A stretch of DNA of 64,000 nt from Ixodes scapularis (Eukaryota; Arthropoda; Arachnida; Ixodida; Ixodidae): positions 189,113,027 to 189,177,026 of the forward strand of contig NW_024609857.1 of NCBI RefSeq assembly GCF_016920785.2, read 5' to 3'. Positions 11,008-24,279 of this stretch are shown one piece after another (positions within the stretch are counted from its first letter, which is position 1; each line of letters starts with the position of its first letter). The notes below the pieces were generated by a model that searched no databases, was not told where the DNA came from, and saw nothing but the letters and a program-made list of their open reading frames with translations. The position numbers and the translations under genes were made by a program.

Positions 11008-14000
11008 AGAATGGATGGATGTTAATGGCTTCATCCTTCGTAACGGGCGGAAGCATGCGCCACCTAGCCTAAGTCTAAAAAGACAAACATATGATTTCCC
11101 CCGTCTTCTAAGCTGGACCGCTCCTGCCCATGCGATAATCCCACTTGCCAACCGTAATGCAGCTATGCGGGTCCCTCGTCTCGTTCGTCTTTTTCTAAGT
11201 TACTAAATTCCCGAATGAACACCCACCCACAGAGGAGAGCTAGAATGGAAAAAATATAAGAGGGAAGGGGGCGATTTCCAGCGGGAGCATGTTATACTCC
11301 GTTTCACCCTACGATAGACAAGGGCCGCTGGCGGGTGGAGCACCCCCTCAGAAAAGCTTGCATTCGCACTGCGGAAGAGTGCGCAAGAGAAGTTCCGACT
11401 CGCAGGGTACGAAGAGCAGTAATCTGACGCTTATGATTATGTGTTGTAATAGTGCTCTATTTTGTATTGGTGAAGTAAAGGTTTTATAAACCTTTACTTT
11501 ATTTAGTTTTATAAACATTCATGGCCACATTTCGTAAACATGTCAACTGTTTGGAGAAGTTGGAGGGCGCGCAGGCAACACCGACATAAGGTCGTTTCGC
11601 CTTAGCCATAACAATCTAATCCGAACCATCCAATCTTTGTGTACGTAAAACGCACCCGCATTCGTATCTTCCTTCCGCACGTTGTCCGTACACAGGCTCG
11701 CGTGTTGAAATGTCTATCCGACTCATCTCTATTTCTTAATGGCCACGGGTTCCGGTCCCGAGTTTTCTTCGCCACATTTCTTCTAGACGGTATTTAATCC
11801 CTTCGGTACTTTTCAGTAATAGCAAGCAGACGGAGCCGCCGCGAGGGCTCGAGAAGCAGACGAAAACCTCGCCTTTGCATGCCGCGTCTTTGCGCATTTA
11901 TACTTGCGACGGAGCAATCATACTACACGTTTCTAACAGGCTCCTGATTGGACCCGGCGGCATGTAGCCTTGGGCTTTAGTCCATCGTCGGTTGAGGAGT
12001 ATACTTGGGATTTAACGATAATAACATCATAAGGAAATACTTCGTTACCAGGGAGAAAACTAACGCCTTCCCAGAAGAGGGCTGTTAGTCCAATGGCCCT
12101 CTTCTGGTAAAACACTGCTCGGCTGTGCTAAACACCGTCAAGGTGACAAGAAATTAAAGCAACATATTATTTATTGTTATTGACAATAGATGCAATACAC
12201 TGACAATAGTGTAGAACGTTACTTTATAAGCAACTGTGCCTGGCTAAAAGGCTCATGCTTTGGGGCATGTCACGACTATTAAAAATAAAAATTGAATTAT
12301 AATCAACTTTTAGAAAAAAATTTGCGTGTTTTATTGAGTATAGACTTCCCTCCTTCTGCGTAAGGGCGGAGTTTGTACTGCACCACCTTATGTTGAAAAA
12401 AATTAAACTGAAACTAGATTTTTCTGAAAATCGCGAATTTTTTTGTGATCAAACAACCAATATTTTGTGGCACAATAAAAACAATTCACGCTCGATCATT
12501 TCCCCGATACATGACTCCCTTCCGCAACATCTGATAGAGAAAATCTCAAAAACATTTCGCGCTCGTAGCTGCGAAATTCGGCGAATCCCGAGAAACGTCG
12601 GCGCAGTTGCTCACCACTGAACATCGAGATAGACTGTTTTTTTTTTTGTTTTTTTTTTTTGCCTTTAAACTACCACCCTTCCTTTTTTTATAAAATGCAC
12701 ACACATGAACAAAAACTTCAAATAAGTATATCACCCCCAGCAGAAACCCGTCGAGTAAACAAGGACGGTCTTCGCACAACGTCCTTTTGATTCCGGAGGC
12801 CCAGGAATCGAATGGCCATAGTGGAAACAAATACATTCCCTTGTCGGATCGACGCAGCAGCAACGCGGAAGGGGCTGAATAAACAAGTGCCGGGGCCTAG
12901 CTGCTGTCGCTTGTTTTCCTTCGATTGGAGGCAGACCCGGACAGCCGCCGGCCGCGCGAGATCTTTCAATTGAATGTCTTCCTTGGGTACATTGTCTTCG
13001 GGACAGACGCTGCGAGGCTCGTGGCACGCGAATCGTCAGCAAACATGATGCCAGTGGAGAGCCGTACGAGGGCACATGGGTGTTTCTCAGGAATGTATAC
13101 AGATATACGCACACCTTGTCGAACTGAAGTGCGGCTGAGTAAACTTTGTATATCGGTTTGGTTTAAGCTCTTTGTAATGCCGGTGTTTGTGCTGCCCTGC
13201 GGTACCCTGGAAGCACCAATCCTTCATTCAAATACCCTACAAGCTTTTTTTCACAAGCGCGACGACGATGCCGCTAGTGGCTTAGCAGTTGTAATACTGC
13301 GGGGTCATGACTTTGAGTACGTTGTGGGCAAAAGGGGGGACCTTGTATGGATTTGACTGGGCACTTGACGGTTTGAGACAAGCTGGCTGATCTTGCCCCA
13401 TCAAAATGACGAGGGTAAAGATGGTTGTAAGTTACGGCTGAGTTACCACAGAGAAGCAACACAGGCGGTTTTATGTAGCTTGAGGTTGGTCCACGTAAGC
13501 TCTCGGTATTTTCTACCGGCACGTGCAGGACGGCACGAAGTCACTTTTAAGCCACCTTGACATGGCATGAAATTAATGCAAACATTGTGGTAATGACCCA
13601 ATCGGGGCATCGGCACCGGGTTAAGATCCGCTTGATCTTCGCTGTGAGCATTTATTTAGGGGACGCCAGACTCGAGCGACAGCCAGCGCCCTCGGTTAGC
13701 GAAGATACGAAACGATTGGCAGTCTCGTCGGAGTAGCGGTGGTAGCGGTGCACGATTGAAATGATACCTCCGATCGTGCTATTATGAGGTTTTAAACCGC
13801 TTAATTGAATTCCCTCTTATATTACAGAACACACTTTAACAAAAAGGGCAAAGGTTTTTAGACATAATTGATTTGAGGCCAGAGAAGAAGAAATAAAAAT
13901 AATGTGCCTTTTAGACCGAAAACACTCATATGCGACGAGCTAAACCTACGGAACGGATGTCTCGGCGAAGTGTCAGTGCCACCAAGAGAAACACTTGTAC

Positions 14001-15370
14001 AGCCATGATGCTTCACCCGTGAGACTGGGAACGAAAGATATATTAGAAGAAACAGGAGAAATGGGCATATATCTTGAAGTTTCCTTCCCAGTCTAAGCGT
14101 TTAAACATCATGATTAATACGCAACATTTTCGTGTACGTTGATCATTTTTACATGTACAACATCACGATCAAGTGGAGTGCGAAATTAAAGGCAGCGGAC
14201 CAAAGGTGGTCTTCACTGGCGGCCATAGTTGAGGTCGTTGCGGTTAAGCATCTATTTACGACAATCAGGATTTTCTTCTTTGGGAGACCATAAATAAGAG
14301 CTCATTCCGAGCAGGCATTGTGAGCAGTCACCTCAAATATGGCGTCCAGTAAAAACTACCTTTGAAGACTAATTGCTTCAAGACAAAAGTATGGTTTACA
14401 TTTTTTATGCAGCTGAGTCCACTGTAGCAAAATTATTGGCAGCACGTGCTACTGTCGCTACGGCGCCCTCGCCGGCTGCAATCCCACTGCCGCAATCCAC
14501 TTCTACTGCCATTCATTGTCCCATTTTTGGGAAGGAAACTGGAAAAGGCTCACGGTTGTGGTGCCCTCTTTGTTATGGCAGTCGTTTGCGCAGCAGTACA
14601 GGTGCGTCTTCTTATTTTTCGGGTGGTCATTTGTCTCATTGCCGGGAGGCTTCTTTTTAACCATTGCCATGAAAGTCTATCCGTAAACTACGCAACACTG
14701 TAGGTAGAACGCAGCTTTACAGCGTTGCAAATGGCAGAACCTCGATGGAATGAACTGGCCATTCTTTCAAAAGTTTGCCGCTAGATGGCGCGACATCTGA
14801 GACTAATTACATTGTACGGATGCCATGAACAAATTTATACTGTTTTCACCCTGAAGCTGAGACTGCAGCCAAAGCTACATGCGCGAGCTAGCCCGCGCTG
14901 CTGGCTTTGAGACTTACATATCTAGCGCGAGTGCTCGTCCTGCGGAAGAACGCTTCAAAGCAGCGACCTTGAGCTTTGGTGCTCCTGGCATTGGCTCCAG
15001 TATCAGTTTAAGGGTGAACGGAGTATAGTCAAAGCACAGCCTTGATGATTGGCCTGGCACGAAGCTCTTACGACTATTTCTCGGTATTCACTGAAGTCAT
15101 AAATTGAAATTGGTGGGGAAGTTGTGAAGCAGAAAAAGATTGAAGCCACATGGGCTCCTCATGACATCTACCGCGACTGGGTTTTTGCTTTATAGAGTTA
15201 TTTGTACTCCCAAAAATGATTCAGTGATAGGCCGACGACCGTAGATTTTTCGATATGTTCGCACGATAAAACAAGAATACTCGCACTTAATGTATACATT
15301 GCTGGTATGCTCGAATAAACTGAAGGCGTTCGTCTCTATGCCCATTAGCCCATGCCCGATTACATGCACC
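11008..15370. other. Non-coding stretch, nothing recognised beyond one hairpin
   Basis: About 4.4 kb without a supportable gene. GC-rich pockets near 12540-13110 and 14440-14660 give overlapping frames on both strands, which is typical of composition rather than coding. A hairpin at 11473-11499 has a 12-bp stem (AAGTAAAGGTTT) and a 3-nt loop. Confidence 0.45.
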
Positions 15371-15535
15371 GTGTCAGCGGTCAATTCAAGATGCACCCGG
15401 TAGAAAGTCCGTAAGTCACGCGCTGGATTGAGATTACAAGAAAAATGTATCTTGTTGTGTCAGCGGTCAATTCAAGATGCACCCGGTAGAAAGTCCGTAA
15501 GTCACGCGCTGGATTGAGATTACAAGAAAAATGTA
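15371..15535 (+). repeat. 86-bp tandem duplication
   Basis: The unit beginning GTGTCAGCGGTCAATTC at 15371 is repeated from 15457, with essentially no differences over the first 79 bp. The second copy ends at AAAAATGTA. Near-identity implies a recent duplication, or an assembly stutter. Confidence 0.95.
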
Positions 15536-16398
15536 CCTGTGGACGACTTTCTATGGCATTTATGGGAAATCAAGAGTGCGCATCTATAACCTTGGTTGGC
15601 ACTTATGGCGCACAAACCCAAAAGCGCCCATAAAGTTTAGTTGATTTCTTTTGCCACAAAGTTATTATTTAGGTAATAATTGTCCCGGCCAAGCGGTTAA
15701 AGCGAGCCGGAAAAATCGGCGCCTGCACAAAAAACGTTCAGACTTTCAACGAATGCGCACCCATCGGGTCAAGCTTACTGTGCGAAATTTCAAGGCATAC
15801 TTGTTTATGTTAAAAAATAGATCAAAAATCTTGCCAAAGTTCACGTTAGGACCGTTCTCAGACGCAACGTTCAACTCGAAAAAACGTTGCGGAGTTTTAC
15901 GCTCAATTGTCACATATAATGAACCCCAAAACCTAAGTTCGACGTACAGCACACTAGGGTAGAAGGGTAAGAAAGCAAAAGTATAATTTTCGGCATAAAG
16001 TTTTCAGCTTAAAGGCTGATTATATCTAATTTTCTCACCTTTAAAGAACGTGTTGTAATTTTACTTTGAGGCTTCCGCATACCCAGTGCATTAACTCAAA
16101 TGCAGCTCACGTGTTGGATACGAATTATGCGTCACTTCAACGACAACTTCGATGGCGTTCGTAAAAAGCGCAGTGGCAGCTTGGATTCATCGCATTGTTA
16201 AACATACACCGCCAACGTTGACACGTGCTCAGGTTGGCAACGCAGATGCCACGAGTGCTGAGTTCCACACATTGTTAAGGTTCAATTATTCCTGTCATCG
16301 CATCGATTGGGCATGACCCCTTATCCGAATGCATGTCGAGGCATTCATTGTCAAAAGCCCAAATCAAATGCTCACGCTGTGCTCGTATCGAGTGTTTG
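15536..16398. other. Non-coding; contains a dispersed-repeat motif
   Basis: No gene is recognised. The stretch 15906-15952 (CATATAATGAACCCCAAAAC, then TTCGACGTACAGC) matches the inverted pair at 36299-36345 and 36514-36558, so it is one arm of the same element family. Confidence 0.5.
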
Positions 16399-16560
16399 GA
16401 TGAGCGTCGTACCGACATCCGGTCGTGTATCACTACTGCGTGGTGCACGTTAAAGACCACAGGCTACCGGTTGTTCTCCACTAGATAAATGTCTCATCTA
16501 CAGCTGGTAGACAAGTCGCCCGTTGAGGCAAACGAAGTTTCGGCTGTATAAATATACACA
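16399..16560 (+). mobile_element. SINE-like repeat copy (no tRNA head)
   Basis: It shares an extended alignment with 19203-19345 (+) and the reverse complement of 58160-58322. Shared landmarks in order are GATGAGCGTCGTACCG, GTGTATCACTACTGCGTGG, TTAAAGACC.CAGG and TCTCATCTACAGCTG. It lacks the tRNA-like 5' part seen in the copy at 19120, as expected of a 5'-truncated copy. Confidence 0.7.
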
Positions 16561-17632
16561 CACCGATTTGCTTTTTGTACGAGCCAGATCCAATTATCGT
16601 CACCGCGGGGATAGCAAAACAGGATGACAAAATCCTGGGTACTGCATTGTTGACTATCCCAACAATGCAATCCCCGCAGTTTCGTTGTCAAATTTCGAAA
16701 AAGAGAGCCTGAAAGTAAGAAAAGACAAGATCACGGGCAGGCTGGTGAACTACATTTATAGCATTCCTGAGGCAAAAGAAAAAAAGATGAAAGAAAGAGC
16801 AAAACAACAATGATGTTTTGCCTTTTTGCCCAATGATAATGTGTTGATGTCACAGTCAATGTCAGGGAGGCGAAATTTGAATTCATTGCGTCTGTAATCC
16901 CCAGGCTCGCTTTTAATCTGTTAAAACAATTAGCGACCGAATGTATATTTTTAACATTTTCAAGAGTGTTGTGTTTTTGTTTGTATTTCATCTGGAGAAA
17001 TTTTAAAGCCCTTTCGAAACTGTTCCTGTGACAAATAATAGCAACCTCTCAACGGTGAACGGCGAACAACGGCGCAGACAAGCCGGTTAGCGAGGGCTGT
17101 GCTCGTGGCGCAATATCTCGATAGGCGCAGGGAGCAGACGACGTACTCAGTCAAAAGCAGATTTCACCGTCGTCTGCTTCGTGTGCCTTTTGAGAGACGA
17201 CCGCCACAAGCAAAACCATCGAGAACTCGTTAGTCTAGAAGGGGCGTTTATAAACTTTGTATTCTCGGCACCAAAAAGTTTAAAAAGGGAAAACAAAACA
17301 GGTATCAAGACGAGCGCGCGTCCCTCTAGTTTTGGCACAGTATAAACATCGCGCACTATATAGTACCCCAGAACGCCGCTAAGGCGTTAAAACAAAATGG
17401 CACCGCCCGTCGGGAAGGTTTGAAACACGAGCAGTGATCCGTTTTTTTCCGTACATTTGAAGGAAAGCAATGCCAAAGAGATTCATTTCGAGCTGGTGGT
17501 GGTGATGTACAACGCCCCAGATTATACCACTGTGGTATGCCACTGTGGTACATACCAAACCGTATGTACAACCAACTAGCCCAACTATATACCTTGTTAG
17601 TTAAATGGCGCAGACGCTTCCAGTGTGGCCAA
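16561..17632. other. Non-coding stretch, nothing recognised
   Basis: No gene was found. The interval 17526-17549 holds a short direct repeat of CCACTGTGGTA. The reverse complement of 17566-17580 reads CTAGTTGGTT, which resembles the head of the palindromic element family, but no full element could be delimited. Confidence 0.4.
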
Positions 17633-17785
17633 AAACATTTCAAGGACGGCGACCAAGTGATTGCTGAAGTATATCGATTCCTGAACACTGAAAACGACGA
17701 GTTGTATAACAATAGCCTCCGGCAGGTTGTCCATCGCTTGCAAAAGTGCGCGACTTAGGCTAACGAATATGTAGAAAAAAGGTAA
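17633..17785 (+). pseudogene. C-terminal fragment of a mariner-like transposase
   Basis: The translation reads KHFKDGDQVIAEVYRFL then a stretch ending VHRLQKCAT, a stop, and in the same frame ANEYVEKR. The order (acidic helix with D/E-V, an aromatic-Tyr segment, a VxRxxKC box, then a YVEK-like tail) is that of the last 50 residues of mariner-family transposases, which recognise TIRs and cut DNA in the nucleus using a DDD/DDE centre. The stop between the KC box and the tail and the absence of the catalytic core upstream show a dead fragment. AT-rich DNA follows and ends near 17860 with ACACCCCTTGTA, which might be the terminal repeat. Confidence 0.65.
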
Positions 17786-19119
17786 ACTTCTACATGACAT
17801 TTATTGCTGAATTTCAATTCCGTCATGACAGTAATACGAACTTTAAAAACACCCCTTGTATGTCATCGTCCGCCATGGTGCGTGACAAATTTGTTGGTTT
17901 TATTTTTACGGAAAGAGAGCTGTGCCTTAAAATTGCCCAAGGTGAATGAAAATCACCACTAAACTACGCCTTTGGTTACTTCCTAAGTTTTTCATATGCA
18001 CACAAGGATTTCTCCGATCAACTGTAGAGTGAACATGGAGATTCAAAATACCCTCTATATTCGCAATGTTATTTTTCTTCTCTGAATAAAGATATTCAAA
18101 TACGAGAATTAATCTTTGTCTCCGTTTTAATGTTTTGAATAATTCATTCGTACTCCTTTTGTTTTTGCTGTTGAAATCACCTTGTTTACAAATATTCTGC
18201 TCATAACAGTCCTACCAAACCGACAAAATGGCTAATTTCGACAACGTCGTTGTGAATTAAAAAAAAAAAAAAAAAAGGCATCAGGAAACCTAGTTCACAC
18301 TGCTGATCTTATCAACCATGTTCGCAGACCGTGCCTAAGTCTCTTCTGTTTTTTTTTTTTGTTTTTGTTTTTTATTAATTGAGGTAATTACTTATATAAA
18401 TAATTTTCAAAAAAAGAAGGAGGAAAAGTTTAAGCACGAAAATAATATAAATATTGGTAAAACGAATACATTGCCGACATTTCGATCGTTGATACTTCTA
18501 CCATAGCTAATTACGTTTCCGGTTTGCGTTATTTCTGCTACGGCGGACGGTTTTTTTTTTGTACGCACTGAAACGAAGGGAGAGGAGAAGAGGAGTGAAC
18601 GCGGGGCCGTCAAAGCGCTGAGTTTTGACTGGAATGATTAGTGGGTAGACGAAAAGGCTAGCTGCCCCTTCTCTCTACTCCTTGCACTCGGCGGCCCGTA
18701 GCTGTGGCTGTAGTTCATTGTAGGGTGAGAACGACGCGTACCGCCGGCTTACCTGCTACGCTAAGCACTGACATTTTTGCTTCATTTCGCAAACACCGCA
18801 ATATCTGCGCCATCTACCACATCTTTTTTTTTTCGATTATTCGATTGTGTAAATGAGAAGTCATAATAAGATTTATCGTGTTGTGACATCAAACATTAGA
18901 GTAAGTTCTTACAACGTTGTTCAAAGCGTGAAAACCATCCTTTCAGTTTTTCAGAGATGAACCAAACGTGCGTAATCCCCTGATAAGTGTTGAAGCTGGT
19001 GATACTATAATGGCTACAATGCACGAAGTTCGGCATTTTGGTGCACCCAACCATTTTGGTGCGCCCAACCAGTTGAAATCAATAGATTCTGCTGTGCATC
19101 AAAACTGACATCATGCCGA
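17786..19119. other. Non-coding stretch with homopolymers
   Basis: AT-rich, with A17 near 18260 and several T tracts. At 19035-19070 an 18-bp unit (ATTTTGGTGCACCCAACC) occurs twice in tandem with one difference. No gene was found. Confidence 0.5.
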
Positions 19120-19345
19120 GCGTATCGGCGCAACGCAGCTCAAAACGCGTGGAGCAGGAAGCTCGCACTGCAGAACCTTGGGATCCCGGGGTCGATTCCC
19201 ACCTTCATCCGTTTTTATCTGAATAAGCATCGTGCCGGTGTGCGGCCGTGTATCGCAACGGCGTGGTGCATGATAAAGACCTCAGGCCAGCAGGGGTAAC
19301 GCACTGGCTGAATTTCTTATCTACAGCGAAGGCACCAGGCGTCCA
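19120..19345 (+). mobile_element. SINE with tRNA-like head
   Basis: The 5' part contains a Pol III box-B-like motif (GGGTCGATTCCC near 19189-19200), preceded by a GCAGCTC-type box-A-like region around 19133. The body (19203-19345) matches the copies at 16399 and 58160. The arrangement of tRNA-like head followed by unrelated body is the standard SINE layout. No simple 3' tail or target duplication could be placed with confidence. Confidence 0.6.
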
Positions 19346-21220
19346 CTAGTGTTATTAAGTAACTTCACGGGGTCTAAACAAACACACTTCACAATTTTTC
19401 TTTGCCGTACTGGATTCCCTTTTAAACCTTTTGACGGCTTAATACTTTAGCGAAAGCCTCGACAACCTAAGAGTGTACTATTGCAGACCTGAATTCTGAA
19501 GAAGGCGGAGGTATACAGCCATCTGCGGTACGGAAACATCGGGGTAATTACGGGCCACGCCTGGGGCTGACTGACAGAAGACTTTCATAAAAGAAGGCTT
19601 CAATGAGACTGAAGGGAGCTTCCTTTACACGCTAATTACTTCGCCTGCCCTAGAGCTACGTTCCCTCATTTACACGAAGAATGCATCCGTCACCGCGGAT
19701 TTCATTAATCAGCCCCTCTTTTGATGGGATTATCGGTATCCAATCAGACGCGCTTTGAAAGAGCGAACGCTAATACTTCTCTATTTCTAGCTTCAGCAAT
19801 CAATCACTGTGTTTATTGGAAAAGGGAGGGCGAAAGGGGTTTGGCAAATTATACGCGAAGAAAAAATTTGTCCACTACAGTGATACAGGGTGCAAACGGA
19901 AAACTTTAAAAACTATGTACGATCTTCCGATTGCCCAGTAATTTTGTCTTCTGTATTCCTATAGAGATGCATTCTCCAATCTCACTGACCGAGCAGCAAC
20001 GACGAGATGCTAAGTATTCGTCTGCAGTTTTAAGAAGTCACTGACTTTAAGCATGCGATACGTCTCAGGGTAACTGACAGCCCAAGAAAGGCTAGGCGTG
20101 ACTCACTTTGTTCACTTTTCTTACTTAGTGATTTGTTCCTCCGCGTTCCTGTTTCTATCGGTTATTTCCACAGCTTTATTTGCTGATGAACCATGATAAA
20201 ATGCACGAAACTCTCAAAGCCCTCCCCCCTCCCCCCCCCCCTTCCTGCTCCTCTATATCAGTGAGTGGAGGTGATATTCTCAAAGTATATTCTCACATTC
20301 AACACTTTGTTGGAAGTTTCGCCAAAATCCGAGATTGCTTTCTGTTTCGTATGGACGCGGTCGAGACACGGCAGTATCTGAAATTCTTGCATTCCTACCC
20401 CCGTGCGATCTGATCAAAATCGAAAATCATTGATCTTTCTTAATTACACATACCTAATCTCCAGGATAAGTATCAGCGCTACCCCATGATTTTCTAGTAT
20501 CCGTGATAAAGAGGGACTTTTTTTTTTTATTATTATTCATTGTCTAGGTCACATTTAGTTCCAATGGGTCAAGAAGAAAACAGTGAGTCAAAACGTTATA
20601 GCTAATTAACGAAACCTAAAAAAAAACACTTTCTGTTACGAGTGGTCGTTGAGGTTAATATGATTTTTTTTACTCGTTACTGTGTGCATTAAAACATATA
20701 TTTTTCGCTCATCGCACCTTTTTGTAAAAACACAGAAGCCATAATTTAGGCAATGCTTCATTGCGTGCCTGTTAAGAGTCCAGATTTTTATGAGATCGGT
20801 AATAGTCAAAATAAAAAAGGGTACGCCATCCACTTACAATATATATCAGAAAATTGTAATGATGTTTACATTATAAGTAACAACTCGAGCCGTAGCACGC
20901 ATTCAGTCCTTTCTATATAAGGAATGTTCCAAAACAATAGTCAGTCGTAAAAAAATAAATCATAGAGCGCCACTAAACATTTTCCGAAGGTATTTTACGT
21001 GGTCTATTATCATACCTACATGTTCTTTCTGTGAATACCGGTAAATTAATATAAAAAAGACGTTATTTCTCTGCGCACAGAAAATGAAAACGAAAGCGAA
21101 CCATCAGGTTCTTGCTGCGGCTAACAAATGACACCTCATAAAAAAGAAAAAGATGATAAATTTTTGAGTTCAACACTTTAGAGGTGATACAGCAAATTCG
21201 AACTTTTTTTCTTATTTGGG
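19346..21220. other. Non-coding stretch, nothing recognised
   Basis: No gene or bounded repeat was found. It contains a C-rich homopolymer near 20222-20242 and T tracts near 20520. Confidence 0.5.
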
Positions 21221-21405
21221 AAGCACGTCAAACCAACCAGTTAAGCTTCAGGCAGTCACAAAATATTCGAATTTGTCTGGAACCGACCTTAACAATGCAC
21301 ATAAGAATCAGAACATTCAGAAGCATGTCAAATCAACCAGCTCAGCTCCAGGCAGTCAAAAAATATTCGAATTTCTCTGGAACCGACCTCAAACAATGCA
21401 CAGCA
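21221..21405 (+). repeat. 100-bp tandem repeat, 1.85 copies
   Basis: The unit starting AAGCACGTCAAACCAACCAG at 21221 recurs as AAGCATGTCAAATCAACCAG at 21321. Both are followed by CAGGCAGTCA and ATATTCGAATTT and then CTGGAACCGACCT. Divergence is roughly 10 percent by eye, so the duplication is old. Confidence 0.9.
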
Positions 21406-22794
21406 CAATCCGGGCACGCGCCGTCGCCAGTTTCCTACACACTCCGGGGCCGATGCCGTTCGCTCGATACACTTCAAAAGGCCTCTATGCAGAAAATTGA
21501 ACCTCTATTCTCCTCACGTCCAGCCGGCTAAACAGCGCTGCGTGTTAAGAAAAGCATTACAGGCTCTTCCAAGAACAGCCTTTCACTCTTGCCGCTTCAG
21601 TAGAGCAATAGCAAGAGAGGAGAGGAAACCACCTCTCCAACGTTCGCTCCGTCATACACCGTCATTAGCCGAGTTCCCTCCCCGGATAGCCGCGACTGGC
21701 TCTCCAAAGCGTTTAGAAGGAAAGTAAACTCCCCAGATTCCTTTGAATATAAACTGTGAATAAAAAAAAAACAAAAAACAATGAGCAGGCACGTGTAAAT
21801 TTACTGTACAGTCACGGCGATAGCTGCGACATGACACGGCAAAGTACCTGAGAACCGGTGTCGCGTTTATCACGCACCGTGGAGTTTCGATGGCGAAGGC
21901 TTCGTTCTCACGAACGCACGCACCTCTCTGTTTTTGCGACTGAAGGCGAAACGTGTGAGCGTTGCCGCCAGCGCGTCTGTCAGCGTTGCGCAACAAGGGC
22001 GACGCTAACAGGTCTGCAGCCTTGTTCCCCGTATACACACTCTCGACGAGCTTCAGCGCGTTTTCCGGTTGGGGCGGCTCGGGGTTCTATTCACAATGAC
22101 GTAATGCTCACTGTTTTCTGGGGTGTATATTGTACAGATAAATGCGGCGGGAACCTTTTAACACGGGCGGCAGCTTGTGCCACCTAACCGAAGCTTTTCG
22201 TTTCAACAATTAACTCCGAGAGGATTGGGAATTATATTCGACAATGATAAAAAATTTTGATTCCAAGGTCACAGAAACTGGGGCCATCTAGCGGGCACTA
22301 GGCGAAACCCGTATACGCACGTGTGCTTTAAATTCCCTTTATAGAGAGAGGAGGTGTCCAAGCTCCTGTGGAGTATTGCGCTGCGGTACACCGCGCCCAC
22401 GGTGGCGGGCGATGTTTTTTGAGCGTTTGGCGATTTTGACGACGGACGCCCTACGCCCTACTGGACCGACGACGGACGTAATTTCCGGTGGTGAGAACAG
22501 CCGATAACAGCTATCGCTGTAAAAAAAAAAAAAAGTATAAATGCACGCCGGATACTCTTGAAAGCCACTTCCATCCGCCGCTCCCCAGATGGTATATCGG
22601 CAAGGTCCCTTATACTACATAAACTATACTCCGGTTCTTTTAAAGTCCTACGGCAACCGGCGCAACGATTTGGTAGAGGCAATCAAACAGCGCTAAAAGT
22701 TAATCATGACGGCGCTGATCGTTTTTGTGCTCTTCCAATCACAGATTAAGCCAATCAAGGAAATTCAATGCGCGTGATCTCGCGCTTTTACGCG
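21406..22794. other. Non-coding, GC-rich patches
   Basis: GC-rich blocks at 21500-21720, 21850-22080 and 22380-22500 leave long frames open on both strands with no family resemblance. They are probably unclassified element remnants. Confidence 0.4.
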
Positions 22795-22824
22795 CATGTG
22801 TGTGTTTGTGTGTGTGTGTGTGTG
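22795..22824 (+). repeat. (GT)n microsatellite
   Basis: An alternating GT run with one TTT interruption. Confidence 0.9.
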
Positions 22825-23008
22825 ACCGGTTTAGCCACCAATAGCAAACCCCACACATACAACGAGGTTGGTTCCATCCGACCGAAACGTCGGCTGCAAT
22901 TGGACTTAAAATACAACGTTTTTTTGTGTTTATTTTATTAATTAAACTTACCCACCCACTTTGCAACAGAGCGTAAAAACAACCACTCACTGCCGTTTAC
23001 GCACAAAA

Positions 23009-23239
23009 GTAGGTAGCTTCTGGAGGTGGCATGACGCCACCACGGGTGGACCCAGAAGTGTGGAGGGACACGCCCCCGACAATGATTAAAACCCCACGCT
23101 CGGGTGCCACTGGGGAGGGACACGCCCCCAACGGTGACCAAAACAGTCGTTGTTTTGGTCACCGTTTGGGGGCGTGCCTCTCCACGCTTCTGGTTTCACC
23201 TCTGGTGGCCTCATGTCGACTCCATAAGCTTCCTACCTC
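23009..23239. mobile_element. Foldback element with internal duplication
   Basis: The outer arms are imperfect inverted repeats: the left starts GTAGGTAGCTTCTGGAGGTGG near 23009, and the complement ends at 23239. The inner arms around 23118-23180 are nearly perfect (GGTGACCAAAACA and complement). The left side carries a roughly 52-bp internal duplication of the GGGACACGCCCCC motif that the right side lacks. No target duplication was evident. Confidence 0.75.
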
Positions 23240-24279
23240 CATGTCTTTAAGGAAGTGGATCAGAAAATAGCGAGACACCGATAACAATTAGACCCCAGCG
23301 CAGATAGCGCATTCGAATCAGAAAGCTATAGGGGCCAAGTTGATCGCTGGTATTCTTCCGTAAACGATAATGATGGGCATCCTCGCGTCTTCCGGAAAAG
23401 AACTACCTACGAGACTTTACGCCGCGCATTTTTACGATGATAATTACGCTTTGGCCCAAACTAATCCACAGGTAAGGCAAAAAAAAAAAAAGAAGTATCC
23501 ATTAAGTATGGTTTAATGCATCGCGCTAACAAATGAGCACGACGCGGTTTACGCGCTTCCCTCCAAACGAGGAATTTCGAAAATTCTGAGAATTCGGCTA
23601 AAGCTTCCACTACGCGCTGGGAAGCTTCGCATGTGCGTAGGAGCGTTCTACCGGATGGCTCTACTTTAGGGTACGCTTCGTGAACTTTTGCCTTCGGCCG
23701 CTTATTTCTGTCGCCTTGTTGTTGTTATGTTTGTCTCTGTGTGCTCGTGTGTACGTGCGTGTGTGTTTGCACATGTGCGTGTGTTTTTAAGCAATTACCA
23801 GTAGTTGTATTCTGTAAGTCAGCAGGGCGTTGGCGCTGTAAATACCTACTTAATATAAATACCGGCGTGACGCCATCTGTTTTAGAATCGCATGCATATG
23901 CACTAGTCCGTGGACGCGTGTGCGGTCTGGGATTTTCCGCGGAAGAGAGTTACTGCGAATCCTCAGAGAGCGTTTCAAAACCCAGTAAACAAAGATTGCA
24001 GCGTAAAAAAGGCAAGTATTTGGACGGTCTACACAAGGCAAGAAAGCGAATCACCCTAAACTAAAAACGTGTTTATTTCATGCCGAGTAGAATGCACGTT
24101 GCGCCAAGTGCAGCAATCAGCGGATAACTCCTGGCAATTTTACGGCGCGCTTAGAGTTTGGGAATCTGCGAAGTAGCTCCGATCGCACCTTAGAAACGCA
24201 GCACAATCCGCATCTCGCAATTTGCTAGTCTGCCTGCGAATACCTTCGATTTACATCCCGCGCGCTCTAAGCGTAATTA
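23240..24279. other. Non-coding; GT-rich tract at 23731-23790
   Basis: No supportable gene. A degenerate (GT)n tract lies at 23731-23790. Confidence 0.5.

Noticed and set aside
14373..14703. Two overlapping plus-strand frames, one with a hydrophobic stretch
   Set aside because: Overlapping frames on one strand, no splice context and no family similarity.
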